DNA of 43,477 bases from Cohnella luojiensis (GCF_004564235.1 NZ_SOMN01000042.1:1-43477); one strand, 5' to 3'. Shown: positions 8,019 to 16,670, numbered from the stretch's first letter. Made by a program: numbers and translations. The notes: a model not told the origin generated them from the sequence alone.

Positions 8019-9184
8019 TTTATGATCTCCTTTTCCTTCAATTGTAGAGGAGCGCCTGCCATCCCGCTTCCTATTACATTTAGCTTAACTGTAATGGAAA
8101 CATCAACCTCCTGAAACTTATGATCCCATTGTTTTTTCAACACTTTCCATTGTTTCGGCTTATTACGGTAAATTTCTTGGCCGAAACCCACACTATCTAC
8201 TTTGTACCGCTTCTGGACTTTGGATAACGTATCCAGGACTTGTTTCTCGACCGATTTCTCCATTGCTTTTTCCACAAGTCTAAGATTCTTCGGCAAACCG
8301 ATATCCAACGGGGTATTATTTTCCCAGATAGTTCCTTCCCCTTCCAGCTGAATCTTGAATTTGATCTTATCACCGCTTATCTCCGGGGTGATTTTTCGGT
8401 TTGCATTGTCCAGAATCATCCCCACTGTTCCATCACCTTCACGTAATTTGGCGTTGATTCTGCCAGACTTCATTCTATCTGTAACCCAAAGAAATCCATT
8501 TGTTTCATTCTCGTTTAGAAAACCTACTAATTTGAAATCCTTAAAAATGGCTGTTCCGGCAAGCATGAATATTTTGTTTTCTTTTATTCCTTCTGATAAA
8601 CCCACAGGCATTATGACTCCCAAAAAGGGACTGATCCCTTCACTTGACGACGCTAAAAAAAAGTCTCGCAATGTAACCGCCAACTCGCTTCTTAAACCTT
8701 CCATTTCCTTGATTGCTTCGCTGGGAACTTGTTCAAAGGGGTATTTAACTTTCAGAAGACTTCGCGCTTCTCCCCCTTTAACAACCATGATATAGGTTTT
8801 TAATCGTTGTTTCGATTCATGGGTGTAAACATCGAGAATATCTTGAATCCCGCGTTTGGCTAACGATTCACCTATAAAAATAACGCTGCGATGCGCGGTA
8901 AACAACCTGCGTGAACTTCTTTTCTGAAGTCTGTAGAACGCTTCATTAATAGTCTTTCCAACAGCCGACATAACGAAAAACTTCTCTGGCTGGCCGCTTC
9001 CTCCACCCCCCGGTGCCGCCTGAGAAGGGATTGCAATCTGATGCGATAATATATATTGCCCATCATCCGTTATGTCAAATGCCGTACCCGCAATAAAGGC
9101 AAGATCATTAATCTCCGTACGATCCCAACAACCGCTTGTGGTGAATACCGTAAATAGTAAGCCGATGTATAGGAATGTTTTCAT
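8015..9184 (-). CDS. Ger(x)C family spore germination lipoprotein (C subunit)
   Basis: A 389-aa lipoprotein with a signal peptide ending in the lipobox TSGC (Cys near residue 19), followed by WDRTEINDLAFIAGTAFD, a hallmark start of mature GerC proteins. It is the C subunit of the second receptor in the window. The start ATG overlaps the gerA stop by four bases and its own stop overlaps the next ATG by four bases, so gerA, gerC and gerD are tightly coupled. The Gly-rich stretch AAPGGGGSGQPEKFF near residue 60 is a loop seen in several Paenibacillus homologues (from memory). Confidence 0.92.
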   Translation of the reverse strand: MKTFLYIGLLFTVFTTSGCWDRTEINDLAFIAGTAFDITDDGQYILSHQIAIPSQAAPGGGGSGQPEKFFVMSAVGKTINEAFYRLQKRSSRRLFTAHRSVIFIGESLAKRGIQDILDVYTHESKQRLKTYIMVVKGGEARSLLKVKYPFEQVPSEAIKEMEGLRSELAVTLRDFFLASSSEGISPFLGVIMPVGLSEGIKENKIFMLAGTAIFKDFKLVGFLNENETNGFLWVTDRMKSGRINAKLREGDGTVGMILDNANRKITPEISGDKIKFKIQLEGEGTIWENNTPLDIGLPKNLRLVEKAMEKSVEKQVLDTLSKVQKRYKVDSVGFGQEIYRNKPKQWKVLKKQWDHKFQEVDVSITVKLNVIGSGMAGAPLQLKEKEIIK

Positions 9185-10767
9185 TCTGATGATCGCTTCC
9201 CTTGGCTTGGACTTGGTTTTTGACCTGCCGGTTCACGAAACGGATTGTTAGATCCTGTTGCTTGTGGACGACGAGTTTTAGCCCATACAGGTACCCGGAG
9301 GATTACATCCTTCAAATTACTGATTGTAAGCGGGGCTACTGGGGTAAAATAAGGGACGCCGAACGAACGAAGGGATGTGACATGTAACAAAATGCTCAGA
9401 AATCCAAGTACAATGCCATAAAGTCCAAGCGTACCAGCCAAGAATAATATCGGAAACCGCAGTAATCGGATTCCATTCGCAAAACTATATCGTGGAATCG
9501 TAAACGCTGCAATGCCCGTGATCGATACGATAATGACCACCGGAGCGGATATAATTCCTGCCTGCACAGCCGCTTGTCCAATGACCAATGCCCCTACAAT
9601 ACTTATCGCTTGTCCTATTTGTTTGGGTAAACGAATCCCTGCTTCCCGCAATGCCTCAAATATGATTTCCATTAATAAGGCTTCGACTACGGCCGGGAAA
9701 GGAACAGCCTCCCTAGACGAAGCAATACTCAGGACGAGATTAGTCGGAATCATTTCCTGATGGAAGGTCGTAATCGCAACATATAGGGGAGGAGCAAATA
9801 TTGCGATAATGATGAAAAGGAATCGAATCCACCGAACAAAAGTTGCGATGGGCCAGCGAACATAGTAATCCTCGCTTGCCTGCATTCCAGCCCAAAATGT
9901 CATGGGAACAATTAATACAAATGGGCTGGTATCGACAAGAATGGCTATTTTCCCTTCTAATAGCTCTGCGGCTACCACATCCGGCCGCTCTGTGCTATGT
10001 ACTAGGGGAAAAGGGGAGAAAGGAGAATCTTCGATAAATTCCTCAATATAGCCTGAATCGAGGATCCCGTCAATATGAATCCGAGATACCCTTTTTCGAA
10101 CTTCCTCAACTACAGATTCGGAAACAATGCCAACGATATAAGTGATGACGACTTGGGTTTGTGTAAGCTCCCCAAGAGTAATGGATTCCATTTTTAGTCG
10201 GGATGTTTTAATTCTTTTGCGTATTAGACCCATATTCGTTGAAATGTTCTCGATAAATCCATCCCTAGGACCGCGAATGACCGGTTCGGAAGAAGGTTCT
10301 TCAAGACTTCGTTGCGGCGTGCCGGTAACCTTGACCATCATAGCATCGCCGTCGCCTACGGTAAGAACGGCTGCATGACCATTTAACAATTGTCGAACAA
10401 TATTCGTCACTTTGGATGTAATACTCGTCGTCCCTAAGGAGATAAATTGATCATCAAGAGCTTCTGTTTTTTCGCTTACCCGATCATTTTGTTTTGTCCT
10501 ATTAGAGATCAATGGTTTTAATATATGTTCGTCAATTATCTTTTCGTCAACTAGACTTGCAAGGTACATGACAAGCCAATGATTTTTTCCAGCCAGCCGA
10601 ACTTTACGGAATACGATATCGGAGCTGTTGTGGAATAACCTTTGAAAAATCAACTCATTTTGTTCTAAGTCAGAGGTTAAACTGGAGTTCTTATCCTCTT
10701 CAGAATGAACCTCCGGAATATTTGGATACCCCCGTTTACTACGCATCCATTTCCTAAACCTTTTCAT
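9181..10767 (-). CDS. GerA family spore germination protein (A subunit)
   Basis: This 528-aa protein is a germinant receptor A subunit: a hydrophilic N-domain of about 300 residues, then about five membrane helices and a basic Pro-rich tail. Family motifs are clear (ASEDYYVRWP, PPLYVAITTFHQEMIPTNL, LREAGIRLPKQIGQAIS). I chose the ATG at 10767, nine bases after GGGAGG, rather than the longer open frame reaching 10869, whose extra 34 residues lack family character. It is the first gene of a gerA-gerC-gerD operon. A sigma-G-like promoter lies at 10800-10828. The partner B subunit is on the opposite strand at 6693-7799. Confidence 0.93.
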   Translation of the reverse strand: MKRFRKWMRSKRGYPNIPEVHSEEDKNSSLTSDLEQNELIFQRLFHNSSDIVFRKVRLAGKNHWLVMYLASLVDEKIIDEHILKPLISNRTKQNDRVSEKTEALDDQFISLGTTSITSKVTNIVRQLLNGHAAVLTVGDGDAMMVKVTGTPQRSLEEPSSEPVIRGPRDGFIENISTNMGLIRKRIKTSRLKMESITLGELTQTQVVITYIVGIVSESVVEEVRKRVSRIHIDGILDSGYIEEFIEDSPFSPFPLVHSTERPDVVAAELLEGKIAILVDTSPFVLIVPMTFWAGMQASEDYYVRWPIATFVRWIRFLFIIIAIFAPPLYVAITTFHQEMIPTNLVLSIASSREAVPFPAVVEALLMEIIFEALREAGIRLPKQIGQAISIVGALVIGQAAVQAGIISAPVVIIVSITGIAAFTIPRYSFANGIRLLRFPILFLAGTLGLYGIVLGFLSILLHVTSLRSFGVPYFTPVAPLTISNLKDVILRVPVWAKTRRPQATGSNNPFREPAGQKPSPSQGKRSSE

Positions 10768-10799
10768 TGGATAGGCCCTCCCAAGAAAGCACTGACAAA

Positions 10800-10828
10800 T
10801 ATAATCCCCCATTTTCGTCAAAATATTC
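10800..10828 (-). promoter_or_regulatory. Candidate sigma-G promoter of the second gerA operon
   Basis: On the minus strand GAATA (10824-10828) is followed after 17 bases by GATTATA (10800-10806), one mismatch from the sigma-G -10 pattern CATnnTA. It lies about 33 bases before the gerA ATG, with the GGGAGG site in between. Forespore expression is expected for this gene family. Confidence 0.5.
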
Positions 10829-10842
10829 TTATACTTGCGAAT

Positions 10843-10876
10843 AAAAACAATCCAGTGCCAACACGGCACTGGATTT
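10843..10876 (-). terminator. Rho-independent terminator after the tautomerase gene
   Basis: ATCCAGTGCC and GGCACTGGAT form a perfect 10-bp stem with loop AACAC; the minus strand continues with TGTTTTTATT. It ends the operon 13715-10904 and separates it from the gerA promoter. Confidence 0.92.
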
Positions 10877-10903
10877 GATTTTATAGGAATATTAAAGTGA
10901 GGA

Positions 10904-11140
10904 TTACTTTATCTTAGCGGCAAGCTGCCGGCGATACTCCAACGCAGGTAGTCCGCCCCAACCCCAATTCTCGGTGTCAACCTCTTCGATAACTACGAAG
11001 GTAGATTCTAACGGCTTGTTCAGAACGTTGAGCAGAAGCTCGCTGACCCCTTTAATGAGCGCCGCCTTTTCTTCCGCCGTAACAGACTGACGATCTGGTA
11101 CGGAGCCCTCGCGGGTCACTTGGATCGTAACGATCGGCAT
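10904..11140 (-). CDS. 4-oxalocrotonate tautomerase family protein
   Basis: A 78-aa member of the tautomerase superfamily. After removal of the initiator Met, Pro (MPIVTIQV) becomes the N-terminal catalytic base typical of the family. The middle (LIKGVSELLLNVLNKPLESTFVVIEEV) fits the beta-alpha-beta fold. It is slightly longer than the 60-65 aa of classic 4-OT, with a WGWGGLPALEYRR tail as in the Pseudomonas/Bacillus two-tautomerase type. It is the last gene of an operon that also codes an SDR, a WrbA-like flavoprotein and a FrnE-like protein, and a terminator follows. A role with unsaturated keto acids or quinone-derived compounds is inferred. Confidence 0.9.
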   Translation of the reverse strand: MPIVTIQVTREGSVPDRQSVTAEEKAALIKGVSELLLNVLNKPLESTFVVIEEVDTENWGWGGLPALEYRRQLAAKIK

Positions 11141-11193
11141 GGATACTTCTCCCCCTTGTGAATCTGCTGTTGTGAATTTGCTGCTATATGTGC

Positions 11194-11931
11194 TTAGTGA
11201 CCAGCATTTTGTCCACCATCAACATGAAGGACCTCGCCCGTTACGAAGTTGGCTGAATCTAGATATAAGACTGCTTCGACGATCTCATGCGACTCGCCCA
11301 TGCGTCCCATAGGATGCAGTTTAGCTAGAGCATCGTGTGATTCAACAGCGTGCATTGGCGTTTTGATTACCCCCGGTGAAACTGCATTCACGCGAATCCC
11401 TCTGGAAGCATACTCAATCGCAAGTGATTTCGTCGCCGATTGTAGACCGCCCTTCGTCAACGAGGCGAGTACGGAAGGAACGGCAGCCGACGGTTGGTCA
11501 ACCAGACTTGTCGTGATGGTAACGATGTGTCCCGTACTTTGTTTCAGCATCTCCGCCATCGCACGTTGGGTAACGTGGAAGAAGCCGACGACATTAGTTG
11601 ATAAATACGTTGCAAAGTCCTCTTCCGAATACTCCGTAAACGGCTTGGACATGAAGATTCCGGCATTATTAACCAGTGTATCGATGCGTCCATAGTGAGC
11701 CAAGGTTTCGTCGATCAAGCGTTGCGCGGTCTTAGAATCTGCAACATTACCGGCAACAAACCGCACTTGTTTTCCTTTAGGATCGATTTCTTTTGCAGCA
11801 TCAGCCAACTCTTGTTCTCGGCGACCATTGATAACTACATTCGCTCCACGATTGACCATTTCAATCGCCATAGCTTTCCCGAGGCCGCTGCTTCCGCCGG
11901 TTATCACAAATACTTTCCCCTGAATACTCAT
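11194..11931 (-). CDS. SDR family oxidoreductase lacking the catalytic tyrosine
   Basis: A 245-aa SDR with a good cofactor motif TGGSSGLG (about residues 11-18), NNAG near residue 90 and the C-terminal VTGEVLHVDGGQ. The position of the active-site Tyr is changed: instead of YxxxK the protein reads ASLTK (near residue 156), so the Lys is present but the Tyr is Ala. From memory a subfamily with SxLASLTKGGL at this site exists in several phyla, so this is probably not a mutation. Activity may be altered, or the enzyme may act by another residue. It lies between the WrbA-like gene and the tautomerase in one operon. Confidence 0.88.
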   Translation of the reverse strand: MSIQGKVFVITGGSSGLGKAMAIEMVNRGANVVINGRREQELADAAKEIDPKGKQVRFVAGNVADSKTAQRLIDETLAHYGRIDTLVNNAGIFMSKPFTEYSEEDFATYLSTNVVGFFHVTQRAMAEMLKQSTGHIVTITTSLVDQPSAAVPSVLASLTKGGLQSATKSLAIEYASRGIRVNAVSPGVIKTPMHAVESHDALAKLHPMGRMGESHEIVEAVLYLDSANFVTGEVLHVDGGQNAGH

Positions 11932-11953
11932 ATGCTGTTTCTCCTTGTCGCTC

Positions 11954-12571
11954 TTATTGTCCTAAACCGTTTTTCACCGCTTTAGCAACCGATACGGTGC
12001 GTTTTGCTTGATGTTCAGCAGCAGCGCGCACGTCTTCCTTCATCGCTCCATTTTGATCCACCGATACACTTGTACCGTATGGGTTGCCTCCGGCAACAAA
12101 TACCGATGGATCAGTAAATCCAGGAGCTGCCACGATCGCACCCCAGTGATACATTGAAGTGTACAGTTGAAGTATCGTTTGTTCCTGTCCCGCATTCGGA
12201 TTTTGAGCGGAAGTCATGGCACTCACGACTTTATTCACCGTTTTGCCCTGGGCCCAAAGACCGCCCGTCGTATCGATGAATTGTTTCAGTTGAGCCGGAA
12301 GATTACCGAATCGGGTCGGCATACTAAAGATTATCGCATCTGCCCATTCCAAGTCCGCCAAAGACACGGTAGGGACTTGTTTGGTTGCTTCAAGATGAGC
12401 TTTCCAAGATGGTTGGCTATCGATAACGGATTGCGGCGCTGTCTCCGCTACTTTAAGAATTTTTACTTCTGCGCCGGCTTGACGACCTCCTTCCGCTGCC
12501 CATTGAGCCAATTGGTAGTTCGTTCCGTTAGAGCTGTAATAGATGACCGCTAAATTTACTTTTGTTGACAT
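11954..12571 (-). CDS. WrbA-like flavodoxin-fold NAD(P)H:quinone oxidoreductase
   Basis: The 205-aa product begins with the flavodoxin FMN-binding loop YYSSNGTNYQLAQ (about residues 10-22) and contains FSMPTRFGNLPAQLKQFID and GG.WAQGK, motifs of WrbA-type quinone reductases that reduce quinones by two electrons and so avoid semiquinones. The ATG at 12571 follows GGGAG by nine bases. An in-frame extension to 12661 (30 more residues, including MGIFQKLFKRE) is possible but not needed for the fold. It is the third gene of the TetR-controlled operon. Quinone or electrophile detoxification is the likely role. Confidence 0.88.
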   Translation of the reverse strand: MSTKVNLAVIYYSSNGTNYQLAQWAAEGGRQAGAEVKILKVAETAPQSVIDSQPSWKAHLEATKQVPTVSLADLEWADAIIFSMPTRFGNLPAQLKQFIDTTGGLWAQGKTVNKVVSAMTSAQNPNAGQEQTILQLYTSMYHWGAIVAAPGFTDPSVFVAGGNPYGTSVSVDQNGAMKEDVRAAAEHQAKRTVSVAKAVKNGLGQ

Positions 12572-12728
12572 TTGATTAGTCTCCCTTTTAAATAGTTTTT
12601 GAAATATACCCATTTGTATCGCTCCAAACTTATTTATTGTCAGCCGAGTCAATATCCGCAAGCGGATAAATTACCAGCAAGCACGTATAATATGGCCTTG
12701 ATACAGTTCCGTAATACATTGCAGCAGC

Positions 12729-13361
12729 TTAACTATTTTCAAACACGCTTATAAATTCACTAGGAGATTGTAGACCGGATAGGCTGACCGTCTCGTTGAT
12801 GACAAAGTAAGGCACCCCACTGATTCCCAGCTTTTGCGCGTTGCGTTGTCCTAATTCAACTTTTTCAAGTCCATCGCCTTGAGTAAGCCGCGTTTTGAGT
12901 TCAGCAGCATCGTCAGTGACCCCGCTTGCTCTTGCTATTTGCACAAGTTCATCCACATCACCGATATTAATGCCTTTTTCAAAAAAAGCCGCGTAGATCT
13001 TCTCGATCAATTGCTCTTGCAAGTCCTCTGGCGTAATCGCGATTAACTGATGGGATAAAGTCGTATTCGGCGTATATTTCACAATATCCATGTTAAATGT
13101 AAGGCCGAACTGTGCACCGGTTTCGCTATACTGCCTCATTCTTGCTTCGAATTGCGCAGTCCCGCCTAATCGGCCGATCATAACCTGGCGATAATCTTCT
13201 CCTTCAGGACGAATACCGGGGTTAAGCTGGAAAGCATGCCAGCGAACGGTTGCCTTCGTGCCTGCCGGCAATTGTTTCAAAGCGGTTCGCAGACTGGTTG
13301 TTCCCATACGACACCAGGGGCAAATCGTATCCATGTAAACGTCAATGGTCAAGTCTTTCAT
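12729..13361 (-). CDS. DsbA family oxidoreductase, FrnE-like
   Basis: A 210-aa cytoplasmic thioredoxin-fold protein with a helical insertion, of the FrnE/2-hydroxychromene-2-carboxylate isomerase type. The CPWC motif is at residues 14-17 (DTICPWCRMG) and the cis-Pro loop is GVPYFVIN near residue 180. No signal peptide is present. GGAG lies seven bases before the ATG. It follows the NIPSNAP gene by 30 bases in the same operon. Such proteins occur in polyketide and aromatic stress operons and may reduce or isomerise thiol adducts. The exact substrate is unknown. Confidence 0.9.
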   Translation of the reverse strand: MKDLTIDVYMDTICPWCRMGTTSLRTALKQLPAGTKATVRWHAFQLNPGIRPEGEDYRQVMIGRLGGTAQFEARMRQYSETGAQFGLTFNMDIVKYTPNTTLSHQLIAITPEDLQEQLIEKIYAAFFEKGINIGDVDELVQIARASGVTDDAAELKTRLTQGDGLEKVELGQRNAQKLGISGVPYFVINETVSLSGLQSPSEFISVFENS

Positions 13362-13391
13362 TTATTTACTCCATTTCATCTTGTATAATTT

Positions 13392-13715
13392 TTATTTGTT
13401 TTCGAAAAATGCTACGTTTTTCATAAATAAGCTTTCTTGCTTGTTAACTAACGGTCCGTCTAGTTCCGTAATTCGTTTTAATTCAATCCATTCAGGATCA
13501 TTGCGGAAACGATCATAGTTAAGGTTGCGCATTTCCATATTGGCATGCTCAAAAATATAATAAAGGCGGTTATTGGCTTCGTTCAAATCCTCCCAGAAAT
13601 GCGTCACTATCATGCCATGTTTCATAAATAATTGAATAACATGATCTCTGAACCTTTCTTGGATAACCTTCATCTTGCCTGGATTGACATCATAAATTCG
13701 CAGCTCATACAACAT
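13392..13715 (-). CDS. NIPSNAP family protein
   Basis: A 107-aa ferredoxin-like alpha+beta protein with the family signature MLYELRIYDVNPGKM and ITELDGPLV. The start has a strong SD (GGAGGTGA) at good distance. NIPSNAP proteins are small dimeric barrel proteins of poorly defined role, often found with oxidoreductases in degradation operons. Here it is the first structural gene downstream of the TetR at 13790, separated from it by a copy of the 19-bp operator (13746-13764). Confidence 0.9.
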   Translation of the reverse strand: MLYELRIYDVNPGKMKVIQERFRDHVIQLFMKHGMIVTHFWEDLNEANNRLYYIFEHANMEMRNLNYDRFRNDPEWIELKRITELDGPLVNKQESLFMKNVAFFENK

Positions 13716-13745
13716 CTCTTCTCACCTCCGTTCCATTCACTTTGC

Positions 13746-13764
13746 CTATCTATTAAAAGGTAGA
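13746..13764. promoter_or_regulatory. TetR operator before the NIPSNAP-tautomerase operon
   Basis: CTATCTATTAAAAGGTAGA is the reverse complement, with one change, of TCTACCTTTTAGTAGATAG at 14371-14389 in the tetR promoter. The site is an imperfect dyad. It lies about 30 bases upstream of the NIPSNAP ATG. Two near-identical 19-mers flanking the tetR gene argue for one shared regulator. Confidence 0.8.
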
Positions 13765-13789
13765 TTTTATTCGAAAAGAATATCCGCCT

Positions 13790-14362
13790 TTATTTAGTTA
13801 AAGCGGATATTAATCCATCGGCAATCATGTCAAACCTACTTAAATCCCGAAAACTTCTTGCAAGTAATTGCGCACCTTGCAGCGAAGCAAGAAATTGATG
13901 GGCTTGCACATTCGCGGCACCTTCAAAGTTTAGATGCCCTTCACGCCGCCCCTGATCCAACACTTGTTCCAACCATTCTAGATTAGCATTGAACAACTGA
14001 GCTAATCCTTCTTGAACTTTACCTGATAAAGTAGCAAGGTCAGTAGCAAGCATGACACCCATACAAGTACAATAATTTTGAACAGGAGCACTGTAAATTA
14101 AAGTGAATTTGCGTAGTTTTTCCAAACTGTCCCGTGTCTCGGTTTCGATTTGAGCAGTCGCAGAAATAAAATTTCTGTGGTATCGCGCAATTAGAGCTTC
14201 TCCTAAATCCTCCTTGTTAGGGAAATAGTAATGAATACTGGCTGTACGAATCCCTACTTTTTCTGCAATGTGCGCATAGCTGAAACCGTTAAACCCGAAT
14301 TCCTGAACAATCGACTGAGCAGTATCCAAAATAGTCTCTGCAGTATTTTTGGTTTTGTTCAT
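13790..14362 (-). CDS. TetR family transcriptional repressor
   Basis: A 190-aa TetR regulator. The helix-turn-helix is at about residues 28-50 (SYAHIAEKVGIRTASIHYYF) and the C-terminal domain contains NYCTCMGVMLATD, where two Cys (CTC) might sense oxidants or electrophiles; that is an inference. No SD precedes the ATG: the -10 TAGAAT ends six bases upstream, so the mRNA probably starts at the ATG itself. The 19-bp operator sits in the spacer of this promoter and again before the next operon, so the protein likely represses itself and genes 13715-10904. Confidence 0.9.
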   Translation of the reverse strand: MNKTKNTAETILDTAQSIVQEFGFNGFSYAHIAEKVGIRTASIHYYFPNKEDLGEALIARYHRNFISATAQIETETRDSLEKLRKFTLIYSAPVQNYCTCMGVMLATDLATLSGKVQEGLAQLFNANLEWLEQVLDQGRREGHLNFEGAANVQAHQFLASLQGAQLLARSFRDLSRFDMIADGLISALTK

Positions 14363-14368
14363 GTTGCC

Positions 14369-14397
14369 ATTCTACCTTTTAGTAGATAGTGTGTCAA
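14369..14397 (-). promoter_or_regulatory. tetR promoter with operator in the spacer; leaderless geometry
   Basis: The minus strand has consensus -35 TTGACA (14392-14397), a 17-base spacer and -10 TAGAAT (14369-14374). The operator TCTACCTTTTAGTAGATAG (14371-14389) fills the spacer and part of the -10. Only six bases separate the -10 from the ATG. Confidence 0.82.
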
Positions 14398-14412
14398 CCA
14401 GTATATTTACAA

Positions 14413-14452
14413 TAAAAAAGAGCAGCAAATACAAATTCGTATTTGACTGCTC
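14413..14452 (-). terminator. Rho-independent terminator of the zwf-tkt-tal-gnd operon
   Basis: GAGCAG/CTGCTC and the inner pair AAATAC/GTATTT form the stem; the minus strand continues with TTTTTT. It lies about 30 bases past the gnd stop codon. Confidence 0.88.
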
Positions 14453-14479
14453 TGTTTATCACACTAATATTTTATTATG

Positions 14480-15898
14480 TTAATTGTTATTTTCCATCCA
14501 TTGAAAATGGAAGCTTCCCTTTTGATCAAGCCGCTCGAACGTATGCGCCCCGAAATAATCCCGTTGCGCTTGCAGTAAATTTGCCGGCAATCTCTCCGTA
14601 CGATAGCTGTCGTAATATGCTAAAGCGGAAGCAAAGGCGGGAACCGGAATCCCCCTGGTTACGGCAATCGATATGACTTTTCTCCAAGCATCCTGATAGT
14701 TTTTAACGATTCCGCTGAAGTATTCGTCCAATAACAGGTTTTTCAAAGCCGGGTCCCGGTCATATGCATCTTTAATATTTTGTAAAAACCTTGCGCGGAT
14801 AATGCATCCCCCGCGGAAAATCATCGCAATGCTGCCGTAGTTCAAATTCCAGGCGTACTCGTCGGAAGCGGCTCTCATTTGCGCGAAGCCTTGCGCATAA
14901 GAAGCGATTTTGCTGGTATACAAAGCTTTGCGAACGGCCTCGATGAATTCTTTAGGATCTCCGTCATAGCTGGATGCCGCAGGGCCAGTCAGCCGCTTGC
15001 TTGCGGCCACGCGTTCATCCTTCATCGCGGAGATAAACCGCGCAAATACCGATTCGGTAATAATGGACAACGGAACTCCCAAATCCAGTGCGCTTTGGCT
15101 TGTCCATTTGCCCGTTCCTTTTTGCCCTGCGGAATCGAGGATGACATCCACCATCGGTTTTCCTGTAGCCGGATCCGTCTTCGCGAAAATATCGGCCGTG
15201 ATTTCCATCAAATAACTATCCAGCTCGCCATTGTTCCATTCGGAGAAGATGTCGTGCAGCTCGTTTGTATTTAAGTTCAATACATCCTTGAGCAAGTGGT
15301 ACGCTTCGCCAATAAGCTGCATATCGCCGTACTCGATGCCGTTGTGAACCATCTTGACATAATGGCCAGCGCCGTCTGCACCGATGTAGGTCGTACAAGG
15401 TTCGCCGTTTACTTTAGCCGAAATGGCAGTCAAGATTGGCTCTACCAGCTCATAAGCGTCTCTTTGGCCTCCCGGCATGATCGACGGGCCATTCAGCGCC
15501 CCCTCTTCCCCGCCCGAAACGCCCGCGCCGATAAAGCGGAATCCTTTTGCCTGCAGTTCTTTATTTCTTCTTTGCGTATCGGGGAAAAAGGCGTTACCGC
15601 CGTCGATTAGAATATCCCCCTGGCTTAAGTGCGGCACGAGCTGATTAATGGTATCGTCCGTCGGCGCTCCCGCTTTTACCATGATCAATATTTTACGCGG
15701 AGTTTCTAACGATTGGACGAATTCTTCGATGCTGTATGTGCCGACAAGATTCTTTCCTTGCGCTTCTGCCACAAGTTCATTCGTTTTCTCTGGCGAACGA
15801 TTATATAAAGCGACCGAGAATCCTTTGCTTTCGATATTCAAGGCTAGATTTTTACCCATGACGGCCAAGCCGACCACGCCTATTTGCTGTTTTGTCAA
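14480..15898 (-). CDS. gnd: 6-phosphogluconate dehydrogenase, decarboxylating
   Basis: This 472-aa enzyme oxidatively decarboxylates 6-phosphogluconate to ribulose 5-phosphate, making NAD(P)H. The N-terminal Rossmann motif [15 protein letters not shown] is at about residues 7-21, the [15 protein letters not shown] segment near residue 100, and the substrate loop [19 protein letters not shown] near residue 128. NRSPEK after beta-2 suggests NADP. The length equals that of the long dimeric class (GndA/GntZ). It is the last gene of a zwf-tkt-tal-gnd operon, 51 bases after tal, and a terminator follows. Confidence 0.97.
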   Translation of the reverse strand: MTKQQIGVVGLAVMGKNLALNIESKGFSVALYNRSPEKTNELVAEAQGKNLVGTYSIEEFVQSLETPRKILIMVKAGAPTDDTINQLVPHLSQGDILIDGGNAFFPDTQRRNKELQAKGFRFIGAGVSGGEEGALNGPSIMPGGQRDAYELVEPILTAISAKVNGEPCTTYIGADGAGHYVKMVHNGIEYGDMQLIGEAYHLLKDVLNLNTNELHDIFSEWNNGELDSYLMEITADIFAKTDPATGKPMVDVILDSAGQKGTGKWTSQSALDLGVPLSIITESVFARFISAMKDERVAASKRLTGPAASSYDGDPKEFIEAVRKALYTSKIASYAQGFAQMRAASDEYAWNLNYGSIAMIFRGGCIIRARFLQNIKDAYDRDPALKNLLLDEYFSGIVKNYQDAWRKVISIAVTRGIPVPAFASALAYYDSYRTERLPANLLQAQRDYFGAHTFERLDQKGSFHFQWMENNN

Positions 15899-15949
15899 GA
15901 TAACTACCTCCCTGTCATTCCTGTCCGGTTACTTCCTTCTCCCGTATGT

Positions 15950-16618
15950 TTAGCTCTTGACCGCTTTTACCCAATCCGCGGCGAATTTCTCTAGCCCTTG
16001 ATCCGTCAACGGATGCTTGGAGATTTGTTCGATAACGCTGAATGGCACCGTTGCGATATGAGCACCTGCCATGGCTACCCGGGTGACGTGATCGGGATGA
16101 CGAACGGATGCGGCGATGATTTGGGCATCTAGATTGTGGACGCGGAACAACTCCGCGATTTTGGTTACTAATTGCACGCCGTCTTCAGATATGTCGTCCA
16201 ACCGTCCAAGAAACGGCGAAACGTAAGTGGCTCCAGCCCGCGCAGCCAATAAGGCTTGGTTCACGGTGAAGATCAGGGTCACGTTCGTTTTGACGCCTTT
16301 CTTGGTTAAATACCGGCACGCTTCCAGTCCCGCCAATGTCATCGGCAGCTTGATCGTTATGTTCTTATCGCTATTGTTAATCTTGATTAGCTCTTCCGCT
16401 TGGGCAATCATATCCTGAGCCGTAATCGCATCGGGCGTGACCTCGGCGGAAACGGATTCCACTTCGGGCACTAATTTCAAAATTTCCTCGATGCGGTCCT
16501 CGAATTTCACGCCTTCTTTGGCCACCAATGACGGATTCGTCGTAACTCCGGCCAGTACCCCAACTTGATAAGCTTTTTTGATATCCGTTACATTCGCGCT
16601 GTCGATGAAAAATTTCAT
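15950..16618 (-). CDS. tal: Transaldolase, short (MipB/FSA-like) type
   Basis: A 222-aa class I aldolase of the small transaldolase/fructose-6-phosphate aldolase family, which exchanges a dihydroxyacetone unit between sugar phosphates in the non-oxidative pentose phosphate pathway. [10 protein letters not shown] at the N-terminus, [13 protein letters not shown] near residue 25 and the Schiff-base Lys in NITIKLP near residue 87 are typical. I chose the ATG at 16618, eight bases after GGAGG; the 35-residue upstream extension overlaps the tkt stop region and lacks family character. Enzymes of this group in Bacillus are true transaldolases; aldolase activity cannot be excluded. Confidence 0.95.
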   Translation of the reverse strand: MKFFIDSANVTDIKKAYQVGVLAGVTTNPSLVAKEGVKFEDRIEEILKLVPEVESVSAEVTPDAITAQDMIAQAEELIKINNSDKNITIKLPMTLAGLEACRYLTKKGVKTNVTLIFTVNQALLAARAGATYVSPFLGRLDDISEDGVQLVTKIAELFRVHNLDAQIIAASVRHPDHVTRVAMAGAHIATVPFSVIEQISKHPLTDQGLEKFAADWVKAVKS

Positions 16619-16670
16619 TTTGATTACCTCCATAAATTTAATGTAGTTAATTGACTGACTGACAATTACG

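Noticed and set aside
10768..10869. N-terminal extension of second gerA
   Set aside because: The extra residues include the promoter-like region and lack family similarity; the ATG at 10767 has a proper SD.
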